A stretch of 64,000 nt of DNA. Source: Sternotherus odoratus (Eukaryota > Chordata > Testudines > Kinosternidae). The DNA is taken from positions 18,513,603 to 18,577,602 of the forward strand of contig JAVMKO010000001.1 of NCBI GenBank assembly GCA_032164245.1. The letters are read 5' to 3'. Below are positions 53,276 through 64,000 of this stretch, in pieces (the stretch's first letter is position 1; every line of letters begins with the position of its first letter). Position numbers and translations under genes: made by a program. The notes under the pieces are model-generated. The model ran no database searches. It was given only the letters and a program-made list of their open reading frames with translations, and was not told where the DNA came from.

Positions 53276-54991
53276 GGGTGACCATATTTCCCTATGCTGA
53301 ATATGGGACACCTGGTAAAATTATTTGTATTCAAGTGAGTTCAATGGTAATCAATCAGCACTATGCGCAGTGCAAACATTCACATTAACACCAAGTTGAC
53401 AAATACTGCGTGGATGGATTCTTTTTTTATTTACCTTCTTATCTTTTAAGGCTTTAGGGTTCACACAGAGTGGGGTGACACACACACACCCTTAACCCCT
53501 GTTCATGGAAGAAGAGAGACACACACTCCTGTATACCTCTTTCACACGGGGAAAGTGGGGGTGACCGATTGACCAACCCTCCCTGCCCGATGCTCTTCAC
53601 CCTCCATGCCTGGCTGGACCCCGAGGATGTACCACTTCTCCTGGTACCTGACACCAGGTCTTTCCAAGGCAATGTGTGGAGGGGCAGGCATTCAGGGTCT
53701 CATGCCCTCCCTCCCCCCAATTTCTCCCAAGGTTCACACCAGAATGTAGCCAGCAGCAGCCTTTTGGCTCTGTGTGGGAGGGAAAGGATATAGGGGAGGG
53801 GAGGGGACACGGGAAGGGATGACCTGGCTCATCTCCCTCATCCACTTCTTCGTGGCTGGAAACAGATTGTCCCTTCCAGCCCCTACAGTGTCAAAAGGCA
53901 GCTCGCACCTCGGGGCTGCTGCTGGCCACCAACAAAACCCAGCCGCCTCTTGTCCCCCGCTTACAGCCTGGGCAGGAAGGGGTTAATCCCTATGAATGCA
54001 TTGTGCACAATGACCCAGGCAACCTGCCTGCAGGGGCTTTGGGAACTGGCTAGAGAGATGGCTCAGCAGAGGAGGGTGCCCAGGGGACAGAGCAGACCTG
54101 TGCTCTCTGTGGGCAGTACCCAGGGCGACGGGTTGGGGGTGAAGAGGGTGCTTAGTCCCTGCCCCAGGGACTGCTTTGGAGCCTGCAGATTTGGGGTATG
54201 AAATCTGGAAATCACTTCCTCCCACCCCACTGTACTCCAGAGCTTAGTGAAGGGGCAGAGAGGCTTCCCCGTGCTAGCGCATGCAGGACTTTGGCACATC
54301 GAAGACTCAGCTCCTCCTGGAAAGCATCCCCGGCTGGAGGGTCTTGGGGTTTCCTGAGGTGCCAGCCCAGCCAGAGACAGTGGGGGAGGGAAGGCGCCTG
54401 TGGGCCAGGCTGTTGGTGAGCTGAGCACTTCGACCCGGGACTGGTTCTCTGCTCCACATTGGGAGCAGGATGTGCCCACGTGGGGGGGGAGGGGGAATGA
54501 ATGGAGGAGCAGCAATAATGGGGAGAGTGAAGGGGCAAAATCAGGGAGAAGACAGCGACTGGGGAGCATGTAAGGGGCTGATGGGTGGGTAGCAGAGGTG
54601 ACAGGTAACCGAACGCTTCCTGGCACCTGCCTGCACTCACCAGGCCACTGCAGCACGCAGCCAATCCCAGCTGGAAAATGGGACCGGGGCAAGGCCCTGC
54701 TAGCTGAGAGCAGGCAGGCCACGGGGGCTGCACTGATGGACAAGCAGGGGGAGTGGCTGGCCCCCTAACCAGCCTTGCACACCCACCCTCATTGTCAGCC
54801 ACTGGACCACCCCTCTCCCCTCCTCACTGCTGCTGCCAAGCAGGGATCCAACCAGTAGCAGGATCTGCTAGTACTGATGCGGGGGGGGGGGGGAGGGACA
54901 GAAAATATGGGATAATTTTCCAAGTTTTAAGAAAAAGTTGGAGGTCTTAAATACAAGACTGTCCCTTTAAAAACGGGGCATCTGGTCACCC
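53276..54991. mobile_element. 1.7-kb inverted-terminal-repeat DNA element (GGGTGACCA family)
   Basis: Left end GGGTGACCATATTTCCCTAT and right end complement GGGTGACCAGATGCCCCG form a terminal inverted repeat matching that of the 103-bp MITE at 63882. The interior is GC-rich and unlike its AT-rich flanks, with a CA run at 53484 and a poly-G run at about 54882. Minus-strand open frames of 226 and 196 codons (54063-54743, 54212-54802) are Pro/Ser/Leu-rich, without a transposase motif. It may be one element or MITE ends around captured DNA. Superfamily unassigned. Confidence 0.5.
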
Positions 54992-57639
54992 AACGTGGGA
55001 CCCCCCAGAGTTACACCATTGCGAAATTTCAGATGTAAACATCTAGAAATGAGAAACTGATCAATTAAAAAACCCTGTTGTTGTGAAATGGATCATGGAT
55101 TTGATAGGATTCTACTTATAAATCAATGACTCTTTCCCTAACGACAAGACATTAGCACTTCTCAGCATGATAGTCAGGAGTGCTGGAACAATGTGTATAG
55201 TGGGGATGCTGAGAGCCATTGAACCAAACAGCAAACCCTGCATATGAGGGAAACCACATCAAGCCTGGGGGTTCTGCAGCACCCCAATGATGATAGGATC
55301 TAGTGTTCTGTGGAGTCCCAGCCACAACTGAGAACTACTCCTGAAAACCCTGAGGGAGGCTGGCAATACAAACACTGGCTGCCCTCTCTGGGGATGTTTC
55401 CCAGCAGGAGTTTAGAAGCATCACCTGGTTCAAGGAGGCGCAGTACTTGCTTTCCTGTGTCAGCCATGTTGAATCTATGGTGTATGGTTGAACAGTCTAA
55501 GCTCCTTGACATTTCAGAAGATCTCCAACCAGGAATCTGCAGCTATCAGACCTTATCCCTCTATGTTTATTTGAGTTCTAATGAGATTGTTACTCGAGTT
55601 TGTAGGTAAGTACAATGTTTTAGCTTTGCAGCAATAGGGAACACCAGTTTCTTGAAGCTCCCAGGGTTTTCTTTCAGCAAGTTATTTTTAAACATCTCTA
55701 AATAGTCAGCATTAGTGCAGGAGAAAGGAACAGTTTCATTTAGCCTTGTGCAAAATGGTGTAGTAAATGGATCAAAATCATTCAGATGGGTTGGGCCAAC
55801 AGATGACTAACAACTGCCATGGCCACGATAGTCCCTGCTCCTCACAATCATTCTTGCACAGCTGATCCAAAGTGCAAGTAGGTCATGCAGGAGAGCAAAG
55901 GGGAATTACTCTTCCTTCGGCCCATGCGAGTCCATATAGTCCAAGTCACAGTAATCATTATCAACAACTAGCCAAATGGCGAGACTTTTACTTTTCATTC
56001 AGGTGAGACTGCCACTGAAGTCGAACACTGATGTTAAAATGGGGTTTGGATGAATAAATACTGAGTACAGACCGCAGAACGTGATCCAAGAATGATTGAT
56101 CATGGGCATAATTATATTATATATATGAAAAATTGCCAAAAAATAACCAGTAAAGTTAATTTAGTAGGGCACTGACTATCAGCCTTATACTCAGTAGTAC
56201 TTTAAGAATGGCATGATTTGTGGGTAATGCAGCCATTCACAGAGAAGGAGTCATTGAATGTAAGGCTGGCAAAATCAGATTAGCAAAGAAATAACTGCAC
56301 TGCTGACCTGAGAAAGGGCAGCTATTATGTGTGCAAATGCTAAGATTTTCATGAGTGGCCACCAAATAAGACTTAGCCTATTTCTTCAGAAGTGCTGAGG
56401 ACACACAATTCCAATTAAAGTCAATTGGAGCTGTACTACCCCCCACAAAAGACAGGCCTACAGGTATCTCCAGAGAACAGCCAAAATCAGTAGCCATTTT
56501 TGAGAGTTTTGGCCCATGGCTTCTAGCATTTCAGTTCACAATGACTTCTGAAAGAATGGCTCAAACTTTTCCATAGCAAGGGACCAACATAACAATCAAG
56601 GTTTCACTTCCCTCATATCATTATTATACCAAATATATGTGTGAGGAATAAAATACCACAGTGTCTGAACTGCATGGAAATTCTTCAGGAAGCCTGTGGA
56701 AACTTTCGTCTCCCCTTCCTCCTGGCCCTGGACAAATATAATTACAAGGTGAAATATGTGCCACAGTAAAACAACAGTTGAAAGAATGAAAAACTATTCC
56801 CCTTATACAGACATGTAGAAAAGAAAAACAAACAAAGAAACCCAGAACACAAGGCAAAACCATGTTCATAGTTCAAAGCCCACCTGGAAGATTTCTCTGC
56901 ATAATTGCCCACAAACCTAGACTGTCATGTGTCTCCAGTTTAACAATTACACTATAACAGAGTCATTGGCCCCTTAAATCATTTGCCTTACTGGAAAACA
57001 TCCTCCCAATCACTCAGTAATGGTCCAACATAAAGTATGCTAGAAGATAAATAAGCCAAAAGGCAACATAAGATACTACCCACAATGAAAATGAAAGCAG
57101 CCAAAAAAGCAATTAAAAAACCAAGAGATATCCTGTATATTATGGAAATTTAGAAAAAGTCTCTAGGAGTGGTTCTGGCTTTATAGTCATTTTAAAAATA
57201 GCTCTGGATTCAGATGAGCAGGCATTACAGGCTGTTCAGAGTAATAAGAAACCACTTGCCCTCTGTGCTTTAATATCTTGCTATGCGTATTACCACATAC
57301 AATGTACTATGCAATGTCAAAATCAGGGAGCCACTGTGTTTTAAGACACACACACTTCAGTACTTGTCTTCCAAAGGTGTAGAAGGCAGCACAAGAGAAG
57401 ATGTGTGTCCCACTGAAGTCAAATTGAGGAATATTGTCCAGTGCCTTTCTTAAGAACTGCAGAAAGTTCAACAGTATGGACCAGCCAAATTCTGAGTTTA
57501 ATGATCTAAATTCAGAGTGACTCAATGGAGTCAGATTGGATTTAAATGATCTTAACTGTGATTAAGATTCATGGGTTATAAACCATAATAGGGGTTACTA
57601 CAATTAGTTCATCTGAGCTCCTGCATAACACATGCATTA
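54992..57639. other. No recognisable gene or complete repeat
   Basis: Mixed composition. Phrases such as GTTCTGTGGAGTCCCAGCC (about 55309) and TCAAACTTTTCCATAGCAAG (about 56562) look like scraps of old DNA repeats. An AT microsatellite lies near 56116-56126. No exon can be defended. Confidence 0.4.
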
Positions 57640-58390
57640 GAATTTCACCAAGGTCTTCCTGTGTTAAGGCCATATCTTGTGGTTGAGATAGTAAACACTT
57701 TAGAATGATATTCAGTCTTGATTAAAAGAGTTCAAGTGATGGCGAATACACAACATCCTTAGGAAAGTTGTTCTAATGATTCATTGCCTCACTTACCAGT
57801 CAGAATTTGTCTAGCTTTAGTTTCCAGTCCTGGTTATACCTATGTCTGCTAGATTAGAGAACCCTCTTGTCCCTGTTTACCCATATGGTTCCTTACAGAT
57901 TGTGGTCAAGTCACTCTTAAGAAGAGATGTATGAATAATTGACATTTCTCTGGCTTTTTCAAAAATGAAACATTTTCAATTGTTTTTGGCAAACAGAAAA
58001 CTTAAAAAAAAATCCTACTGAAAAGTAATTTTGAATGAAAAACCCTCAAGAAGTTTTTTTTTGCTGAATTTGCATTATTCCATAGAAAAATGTAAGCCAC
58101 AATTTTTCACCCAGCTTTATTCTCAACTTTCTCTTGTATAAACGAAATAGATTGAACTTTTTTGCCTCAGTGTCTGGAAAAATCTGCCTTACAGTGAATC
58201 ATTCTTGTACGTCTTTGTTGAACTCCTTTCAATTGGTCCTTTTTAAAGTGTTGATATCAGAATTGTACATGGGATTCCAGTTATGGTCTCACTAATGCCA
58301 TATACTGAGGTGGTAACATCTTCCTGCTTCTATTTTGTAATAGTAATCAAGAATGAATGTGGATAAACCTCTATTTATGTAAGTAAATTC
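57640..58390 (-). mobile_element. CR1 3' region, interrupted
   Basis: Plus-strand phrases TTCTAATGATTCATTGCCTC, AATTTGTCTAGCTTTAGTTT, CCTATGTCTGCTAGATTAGA and later GTTGAACTCCTTTCAATTGG, TTCCAGTTATGGTCTCACTA are the reverse of a CR1 3' end and RT tail. About 57925-58115 (GGCTTTTTCAAAAATGAAAC and onward) is unrelated inserted DNA. Confidence 0.6.
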
Positions 58391-59130
58391 TTCCCTAATT
58401 TGGTATTCGGTCTCATTAATACAGGGTTACACAAGGAAATGTATACAAGCTATAATTAAAGCCTGCTGGTAGCCTCCCACAACCCAACCCCACAAGAAAA
58501 TTCAAACTTCAGGCAAACATAAAGCAGTGGCCCTTTGAAGGCAAGTGCTGGTTTACCCTGGAGAGAATTCTGGCTACTTTGTTGCATGTGGCTAAAGATA
58601 GAAAATCTCCTGTTTGTTCACACAGCAGTATACTAGCCTAATAAGCCAGTTTCTCATCAGAGCAAACCAATTTAATGTTATTGTTACTATTTTTATTTTA
58701 AAAGGCAAGAGCTACAGTATGGCAAAATTCTGGGCCAGACTGGAAACAAATTCATTAAAAACCTGCAGTAATATTCATTGTTCATTCCCATAGATTCAAA
58801 TGACCCCCATTTTGCAAAATTTTTGTTGCAGTTTCAAAATATTTACATGTAGTTTCTTTATTTTGTTTTCTACTTGCTAATGAAGTTGAGGTTCATGTTC
58901 ATTCCTTGCTGCCAGCAGGGGAGAGGGAATTCCTTTTGTTTTAACATTTTGATTCTGCAGCTTGTTGGAGTTGAAATACTAGCTTTGGAATGATTAAACT
59001 TGCTGTAAACTAGTATTGGACAATGAAGGAAGTGCCTGAAGAAATTAAAACTAAGCAATTATTGCTGAACTATCATGTAAAATGCAGGTAAGCATAGTCT
59101 TACAGCAGCCACTAATGCCTCTAATCCCTA
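58391..59130. other. No recognisable gene or repeat
   Basis: AT-rich; no supported feature. Confidence 0.4.
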
Positions 59131-59134
59131 AAAT

Positions 59135-59380
59135 TGGAGGCCGTATGGTATAATAAAGGCACCAGAATGGGAGTCAGGAGGCTTAGTTCAATTCCTGACT
59201 CTGCCACGGACCTACTGTGTGACCTGGGCCATGTCACTTCACCTCTCCATAACTCAGTTTCTGCTCACTCTCCTCCTCTGTCTTATATATTTAGACTAAG
59301 CTCTTGCAGGCTCGACCCAATGTTTGTATGATGCCTAACACAATGGTGCCTCATTATGTTGGGGGTCTCCAGATTTTACT
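59135..59380 (+). repeat. MIR/core-SINE remnant
   Basis: GGCCGTATGGTATAATAAAG (head), TTCAATTCCTGACTCTGCCA (B-box region), TGTGTGACCTGGGCCATGTC and ACCTCTCCATAACTCAGTTT (core), with the tail ATGCCTAACACAATGGTGCC. MIR-type order on the plus strand. Confidence 0.65.
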
Positions 59381-59608
59381 GAAATAATGCACCTTTTGGA
59401 AAAGACAATACCTCAGAACACTCTGATACATGCATAGAGCTGTAGGCATATGGCCTTAGCATTGATATGCACATGTGTGTTACAGATGGTGTGGCCTTAG
59501 CCTTGATGTGCCTGACTGTATCACATAGAGTGTGTACTTACACTTGCTAAGTATGCTCACAGAAAGATCATATTTGGGATAGTCCCCTTAGATATCCATT
59601 TGGAAAAT

Positions 59609-60057
59609 GTACTTGTAGCAGGGTTCCCTCAAGGCCCACCTGGCTCCTGCCCCCACTTGTCCCAGAAAGTCACTCAGAGTCCTTATCTGCAGTGCTCACC
59701 TTGTGTTTTATTTTACAAGAGGTGCTCCCACCACCTTTTCAGCACAATATATACACAGGTCCTTTTGGCTTGTCTCCCATTAGGAGAGAAGGGAAAGCTA
59801 TTCCTCCCTGCTTTCCCTCAGAGCAGCTTTCCTTCTTCATAGCTCCTCCTTTCTAGATACTTTCCTGTCCTCCTCCCCCTTCTGGGCTTCCTTCCTCTGA
59901 GGCTTTTATCCAGCCCCAGCCTGAAAAGGCAGCAGCTGTTCCTACTTGCCCATCAGGGCCAGGTGGCCTCCCCAGCTCCAATTTACCTTTCTTAAGTGTA
60001 GCTGGAGTGACAGAGGGTTGGCTAGCAGTGTTTCTGCTAACCCCCTGTCACAGTACT
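59609..60057 (-). mobile_element. Solo LTR with 5-bp target duplication
   Basis: 59614-60052 begins TGTAGCAGGGTTCCC and ends CCCCCTGTCACA, giving the TG...CA termini of an LTR, and is flanked by GTACT at 59609-59613 and 60053-60057. A 5-bp duplication is typical of LTR retrotransposons. An AATAAA signal reads on the minus strand near 59708-59716, suggesting minus orientation. No internal region remains, so it is a recombination-derived solo LTR. The family is not identified. Confidence 0.75.
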
Positions 60058-60394
60058 GTGCACCAAAATAAAAAGCACATATCTGGACTAGTTCAGAATT
60101 GCAGAAAATATCATATTGCTCAAAATGCAATTTGTTATGAACTATAAGATTCAATTAAGTAATGGGACAGTTCAATGGAAGAAAAACTAAGCCTGGGCAA
60201 AATGGAAGATGATGTTGTACAGGCATGCAGCAAATGAAGTGGAAAGAAGGATTATTGTAACTGAGAACCTCCCCAAACTATAATAAAAGTACAAATACTT
60301 TGTACCTTGTACAGTGAATCTATTTCAGATAGAAAACAGCTGGGTGAATTCAAAGAACTAAAGTAGACGAAGGACACGGAAGATGAGTATACTT
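60058..60394. other. No recognisable feature
   Basis: AT-rich segment between the solo LTR and a CR1 scrap; nothing supported. Confidence 0.4.
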
Positions 60395-60567
60395 ATAAAG
60401 CACAGGGAGTACACTTACAAGGTTTGTGGGTGATGTCATGCTGAGAGGGGTTGCAAGTGCTTTGGAGGATAGGATTAAAATTCAAAACCTTCTGGACAAA
60501 CTGGAGAATTGTCCTGAAGTAAACAGGATGAAATTCAATAAGGACAAATGCAAAGTACCCTGCTTAG
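60395..60567 (+). mobile_element. CR1 RT fragment
   Basis: GTTGCAAGTGCTTTGGAGGA, CTTCTGGACAAACTGGAGAA, TGTCCTGAAGTAAACAGGAT and GAAATTCAATAAGGACAAAT match the segment that follows the FADD motif in CR1 elements. 5' and 3' truncated. Confidence 0.7.
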
Positions 60568-60569
60568 GC

Positions 60570-60780
60570 ATTGGTTCAGACCCATGCTCTAGTCCAGGAT
60601 CCTGTCACTAAGATTAGCCAGTACCAGATGTTTCAGAGGAAGGTACAAGAAACCCCACAGTAGGCAGATGTGGGATAATCTGCATCCCATGAATGTCTCC
60701 CCCTAATCTCTTATAGGCAAGAAACTGATTTTAAACCCTAAAGCATGGAGGTTTTATATCCCTTCCAATATTCTTTTAGC
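60570..60780 (-). mobile_element. CR1-type 3' end in opposite orientation
   Basis: CTAGTCCAGGATCCTGTCAC, CAGTACCAGATGTTTCAGAG, GTGGGATAATCTGCATCCC and CCCTAAAGCATGGAGGTTTT are the reverse of a CR1-like 3' UTR. Its junction with the plus-strand fragment marks a separate insertion or an inversion. Confidence 0.6.
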
Positions 60781-63700
60781 TCTAGTTATAATAACGCTGG
60801 ACATTCTTGTGATCCATGTATGTCCAATCCCTTTTATTCTTTCCTAAGAAGATAAATCCAAGGCAACACCTCTTCAATGTTATCAGTAAGCCAGTGATTT
60901 GAGCTAACAAGGGAAAGAACATTGTACAGGAAAGAAAAAAATACCAGTCAGATGTATCAAGTCCCGTTGATCCTAATTTACAAGGAGTGGGAACAACCAG
61001 TATGAGTATATTGCTTATCATCTTCATGGCATTCCAGAAAGAATCAAGGGAAATATTTTTAAATAGACTAATTAAAAAATTCTAGCTCATGATAGATGAC
61101 TTTAAGAGAGTGGACTTGATTCGCCACTGCCTGGTGGGTGGTCATTGGGTGGGTCATTGGGTGGTCATTGACATCTATACAAAATCAGAGTGAGACTCTT
61201 CCAGTCCAATTCGGGAGTGTTTTACAGCCTCTCTACACAGGGGGTGGAGGTGTCAATAACTACATTAGATGCATGAAAGAGGTGAATGTATCTCACTATG
61301 CCCTAAAACTTTTCTAAAGGAATTAAAAAATAGGGGTTTTACTCACAGGGCTTCATTCTACCACCTTGTAGGGTATGGGAATAGGGGCTTCCCCAATCCC
61401 CACCAGACTCCGTTTCATGTTGCTTATAAATATCCTCCCCAACAGTTTGTATCATATGAAGGGTTCTCTAAGAGAAACAAACAAAAGAAAAGTCATTTCC
61501 TCTCTCTTTCTCCTATGAGAGAGAGGAACCCAAGAGAAAGAAAAGAAAGGCTAAAGTGGCCTGTCTCTTAGACAATCTTTCTGGAGTCATCCCTTTGGGC
61601 TTAGCTTATTAGCTGTTCTACAGTCTTTAATTAGGGTCTATCTCTAACCCCTCCTCTTGGGTCATCCCGCTTTACAGCTGGTCCGTGTACTTTTGGAGTG
61701 GTACAACCTGTGACTGTCTCCCTCTTGGCTGGTCTATCTCTAGGGTCAGCAGTCTCTGAGGTGGAGGTATGTCAGTTCTCTTTCTGTTCACCATCCCTTC
61801 CTGTGGCAGGCTTTCCTTTTTTAAGCTTCCCCCTCAAGGCAGACCAACCCTCACAGGTGCCCCTCATTAGTGCTGAACAGACCCAGAAGAACTCGTTTGT
61901 CTCCTCACCACCAGAGAGAGGATATGGCCCTTCACACACCTATACTTATTTTGAATTGCATCTTGCTCCCCATATAGTGCCACTCAACCCAATGAAACGA
62001 CCACAAGGTAAGACAATACTGTCTGAGCAAGGGTGGCCAAATAGTGTCTACAAATATGACCAGAAAATTAAACTGAATAGTTATGAGAAAAATCAAGAAA
62101 GGCAGAAAAATGTCAGCCCTTCCTCCCATGTATAACAGCAAAGTTATTACAGCTTGAGGCTGTGACCTTCCTAAACAGCCTCTCCTTCCTGGGTCCTATC
62201 TTTCAGACCTCTATATCTGTTTTGAGCAATTAACCCCTCAGAGGATACTCCTCTCACATGCTACTCAGCTAGTGTTTTAACTGGAGCCTGAGTGAAAATA
62301 TTGGAAATTAAAGGAACCCAATATATAGCTTGTGAGAACAAATGAAAATAGATTAGACTTCCAGTTGGATTGATTAGTTTTTAAGTTACTAAAATATGAA
62401 GCTGCACTGATTTCCTTAATCTTGAGAACAGTGCAATAGCTTTGGTGACAATTAAATCATTTCAGATGATGCTCCTGGTCAATTCTAATAGACACAAGAT
62501 TATTGATTATTATTGCTTATTCTGATGAAGGATCCCAAATTTCCAAACATAAATATGAGTCTCTTAGCATATGAACCCTTAGCCACTCCTGATATAAATG
62601 TACTGTAAAATGAATTCCCTACTTCTCTGAAAATCAGAAGCAGCACCGTACTGCACATAAACACACACATACATACAGGGAGGGAATTGTGCCTAACCAT
62701 ATGTCCACACAACAATTACACACCTACTGCTGGCCTGCATCTATTTTGAGTCGTCAGCAGAAACTGGACAATTTCTTGCTTTTCTGTGGAACACACCACA
62801 AGCCACTACCCAACAGTCACATGTAACTCTTTTCTTGAAGCAATCTTTTGCATGCCCCTTGGAGCTGCTACATCCTAATATTGCCTCACATGTAGCCAAA
62901 TCCCAAGCTATGCAAAGTGATCAATGATGTGAGGCTTGTTATCATTCTTTTCGAGTCAGAGACAGTGTGTGGACTTGCAACTACATTTGTGGAGTGAAAT
63001 AGGTACCTGGAGAACTTGTAAAATGCACAGGACCTGTTTCATTCATGGTAAAACTATCCAGTGGTATTTTATAGAAAACATATGCGGACCAGTTGCAGTC
63101 TCAACGAGTACTGAATCCAGGGATGTTACAGGAGGACTTTCTGTTCCTCTGATCTAACCTCCTTCTGTAACAATTCCTAATTTTCACAACTTGGTGGAAG
63201 AATCTTTGGTACCTGATTCAGTTAATTCCTTATCAGTGATTGTTCCTCTTATTCAGGATACTGCTGCTCTACCATCACCAAGTTATCCCAAAAGAGGCTG
63301 TTTAGGAAGGCCACAGCCTCAAGCTGTGATAACTTTGCTGTTATCTCCCTCCACACAAAAACAGTTGTGTACCTAAATTTATAAATAGCTTAGTTAGTGA
63401 GTTGCTATTCCAGGGCAGAATAATCCTTTTCTATTCAAGAGTCGGTATAGAGCATTACACCCGCAACTTCTAGTTAGGCTATGTTTTATATTAGTGTTTA
63501 TGTTAGCCATGTAAACGATAACAGATATGTTTTTAAGGTAGGGTGGAGGAATGTGATGCCCTATCTCTTTAAATATTAACTGGGGGCTCTGAGCAAAGCC
63601 TCATTTTCATGTTAGTTTCAGTTTGACAGCCAGAACAATAACACCACCACAGTTCACAGCTGTATGTCCATCCGCTCCCTCTGCATCTGTCTGACTATCC

Positions 63701-63881
63701 ATCTAGCTTCTTCTCTGCTGGCTCCAGGACTGAGGACCTACTGTCCAGTTCTCAGCTTGTAATTTAATTAAAAGAGGACATGGAGGAAGGATGGGAGAGG
63801 GCATATTTTTCATATGCTCACAAATCTAAGAAAATAAATCTTGTATCAAAATGTGGTAACTCTTATTGCCATCAATATCTA
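60781..63881. other. No recognisable gene; small tandem repeat
   Basis: A short tandem of GTCATTGGGTGG units lies at about 61140-61170. The 145-codon frame at 61698-62135 and 100-codon frame at 61269-61571 have no recognisable domain. About 61300-62200 has an LTR-like texture (GCTTTACAGCTGGTCC and similar), but I find no matching ends. Confidence 0.35.
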
Positions 63882-63984
63882 GGGTGACCAGATGTCCTGC
63901 TTTTATAGGGACAGTCCTGATTTTTGGGTCGTTTTCTTATATAAGCTCCTGTCCTGATTTTTCACACTTGCTGTCTGGTCACCC
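63882..63984. mobile_element. 103-bp MITE of the GGGTGACCA family
   Basis: Ends GGGTGACCAGATGTCC and CTGTCTGGTCACCC are inverted repeats, flanked by TA on both sides (CTA before, TAT after). The interior (GTCCTGATTTTTGGGTCG and onward) has no coding capacity. A TA or TWA target duplication is suggestive, but the superfamily is not proven. Confidence 0.8.
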
Positions 63985-64000
63985 TATGAATATCAATGGT

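Noticed and set aside
54063..54802. Minus-strand frames of 226 and 196 codons
   Set aside because: Overlapping Pro/Ser/Leu-rich frames in a GC-rich element with no motif in either frame; not reported as genes, though the interior is listed as a finding.
61269..62150. Gene or LTR in the 61.3-62.2 kb region
   Set aside because: Open frames of 100 and 145 codons have no domain, and no matching termini were found.
1..64000. CRISPR array, operon, riboswitch or bacterial system
   Set aside because: The window is clearly vertebrate repeat-rich DNA; tandem arrays present are minisatellites without regular unique spacers.

Overview
This window looks like intergenic or intronic DNA from a reptile, most likely a turtle. 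The evidence is the transposable-element population: many chicken/turtle-type CR1 LINE fragments on both strands, a tRNA-derived SINE ending in a CR1-like 3' tail, Penelope-like elements (PLEs) with GIY-YIG endonuclease domains, Helitrons, several hAT families with perfect 8-bp target duplications, and old MIR/core-SINE remnants. Most of the sequence is AT-rich. I recognise no host protein-coding gene, tRNA, rRNA or CRISPR array, and there is no bacterial-style gene organisation. The only long, domain-bearing reading frames belong to retroelements. Layout: 1-3478 is mostly unrecognised AT-rich DNA with one LTR-like repeat (1584-2034). 3479-6952 holds the most striking object, a 3.45-kb near-perfect palindrome of two head-to-head PLE copies inserted as one unit between 12-bp target-site duplications. 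Each copy has an open 474-codon reverse transcriptase plus GIY-YIG frame. 6953-12445 is mostly unrecognised, with PLE tails, a hAT remnant and a second, older PLE (11145-11645, minus strand). 12446-17680 is a dense nest: four Helitron-like elements (two in direct tandem, two tail-to-tail), CR1 pieces, a PLE and two hAT insertions. 17681-28865 is sparse, with MITE families, CR1 3' ends and small GC-rich elements. 28866-35614 holds two long CR1 copies (minus, then plus), themselves hit by hAT, CR1 and PLE insertions, plus a 204-bp miniature PLE palindrome (31613-31816). 35615-43780 is mostly quiet, with MIR and CR1 remnants and a polypyrimidine tract. 43781-47230 is the skeleton of a different non-LTR retrotransposon, recognisable from endonuclease and reverse-transcriptase fragments and broken by a SINE, a PLE tail and two hAT elements. 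47932-49605 is a long CR1 on the minus strand. 51528-54991 holds a MITE, a CR1 3' end and a 1.7-kb inverted-terminal-repeat element. 55000-64000 is sparse: CR1 and MIR pieces, a solo LTR with 5-bp target duplications (59614-60052) and a 103-bp MITE at the right edge. Functionally there is no host pathway to describe; the window is a layered insertion history. Three PLE insertions of very different size share one design: an inverted copy of the 3' end at the left and a unique tail at the right. The shared PLE end resembles a minimal hammerhead ribozyme, a feature already known for PLEs. All calls come from reading the sequence; no database search was possible.
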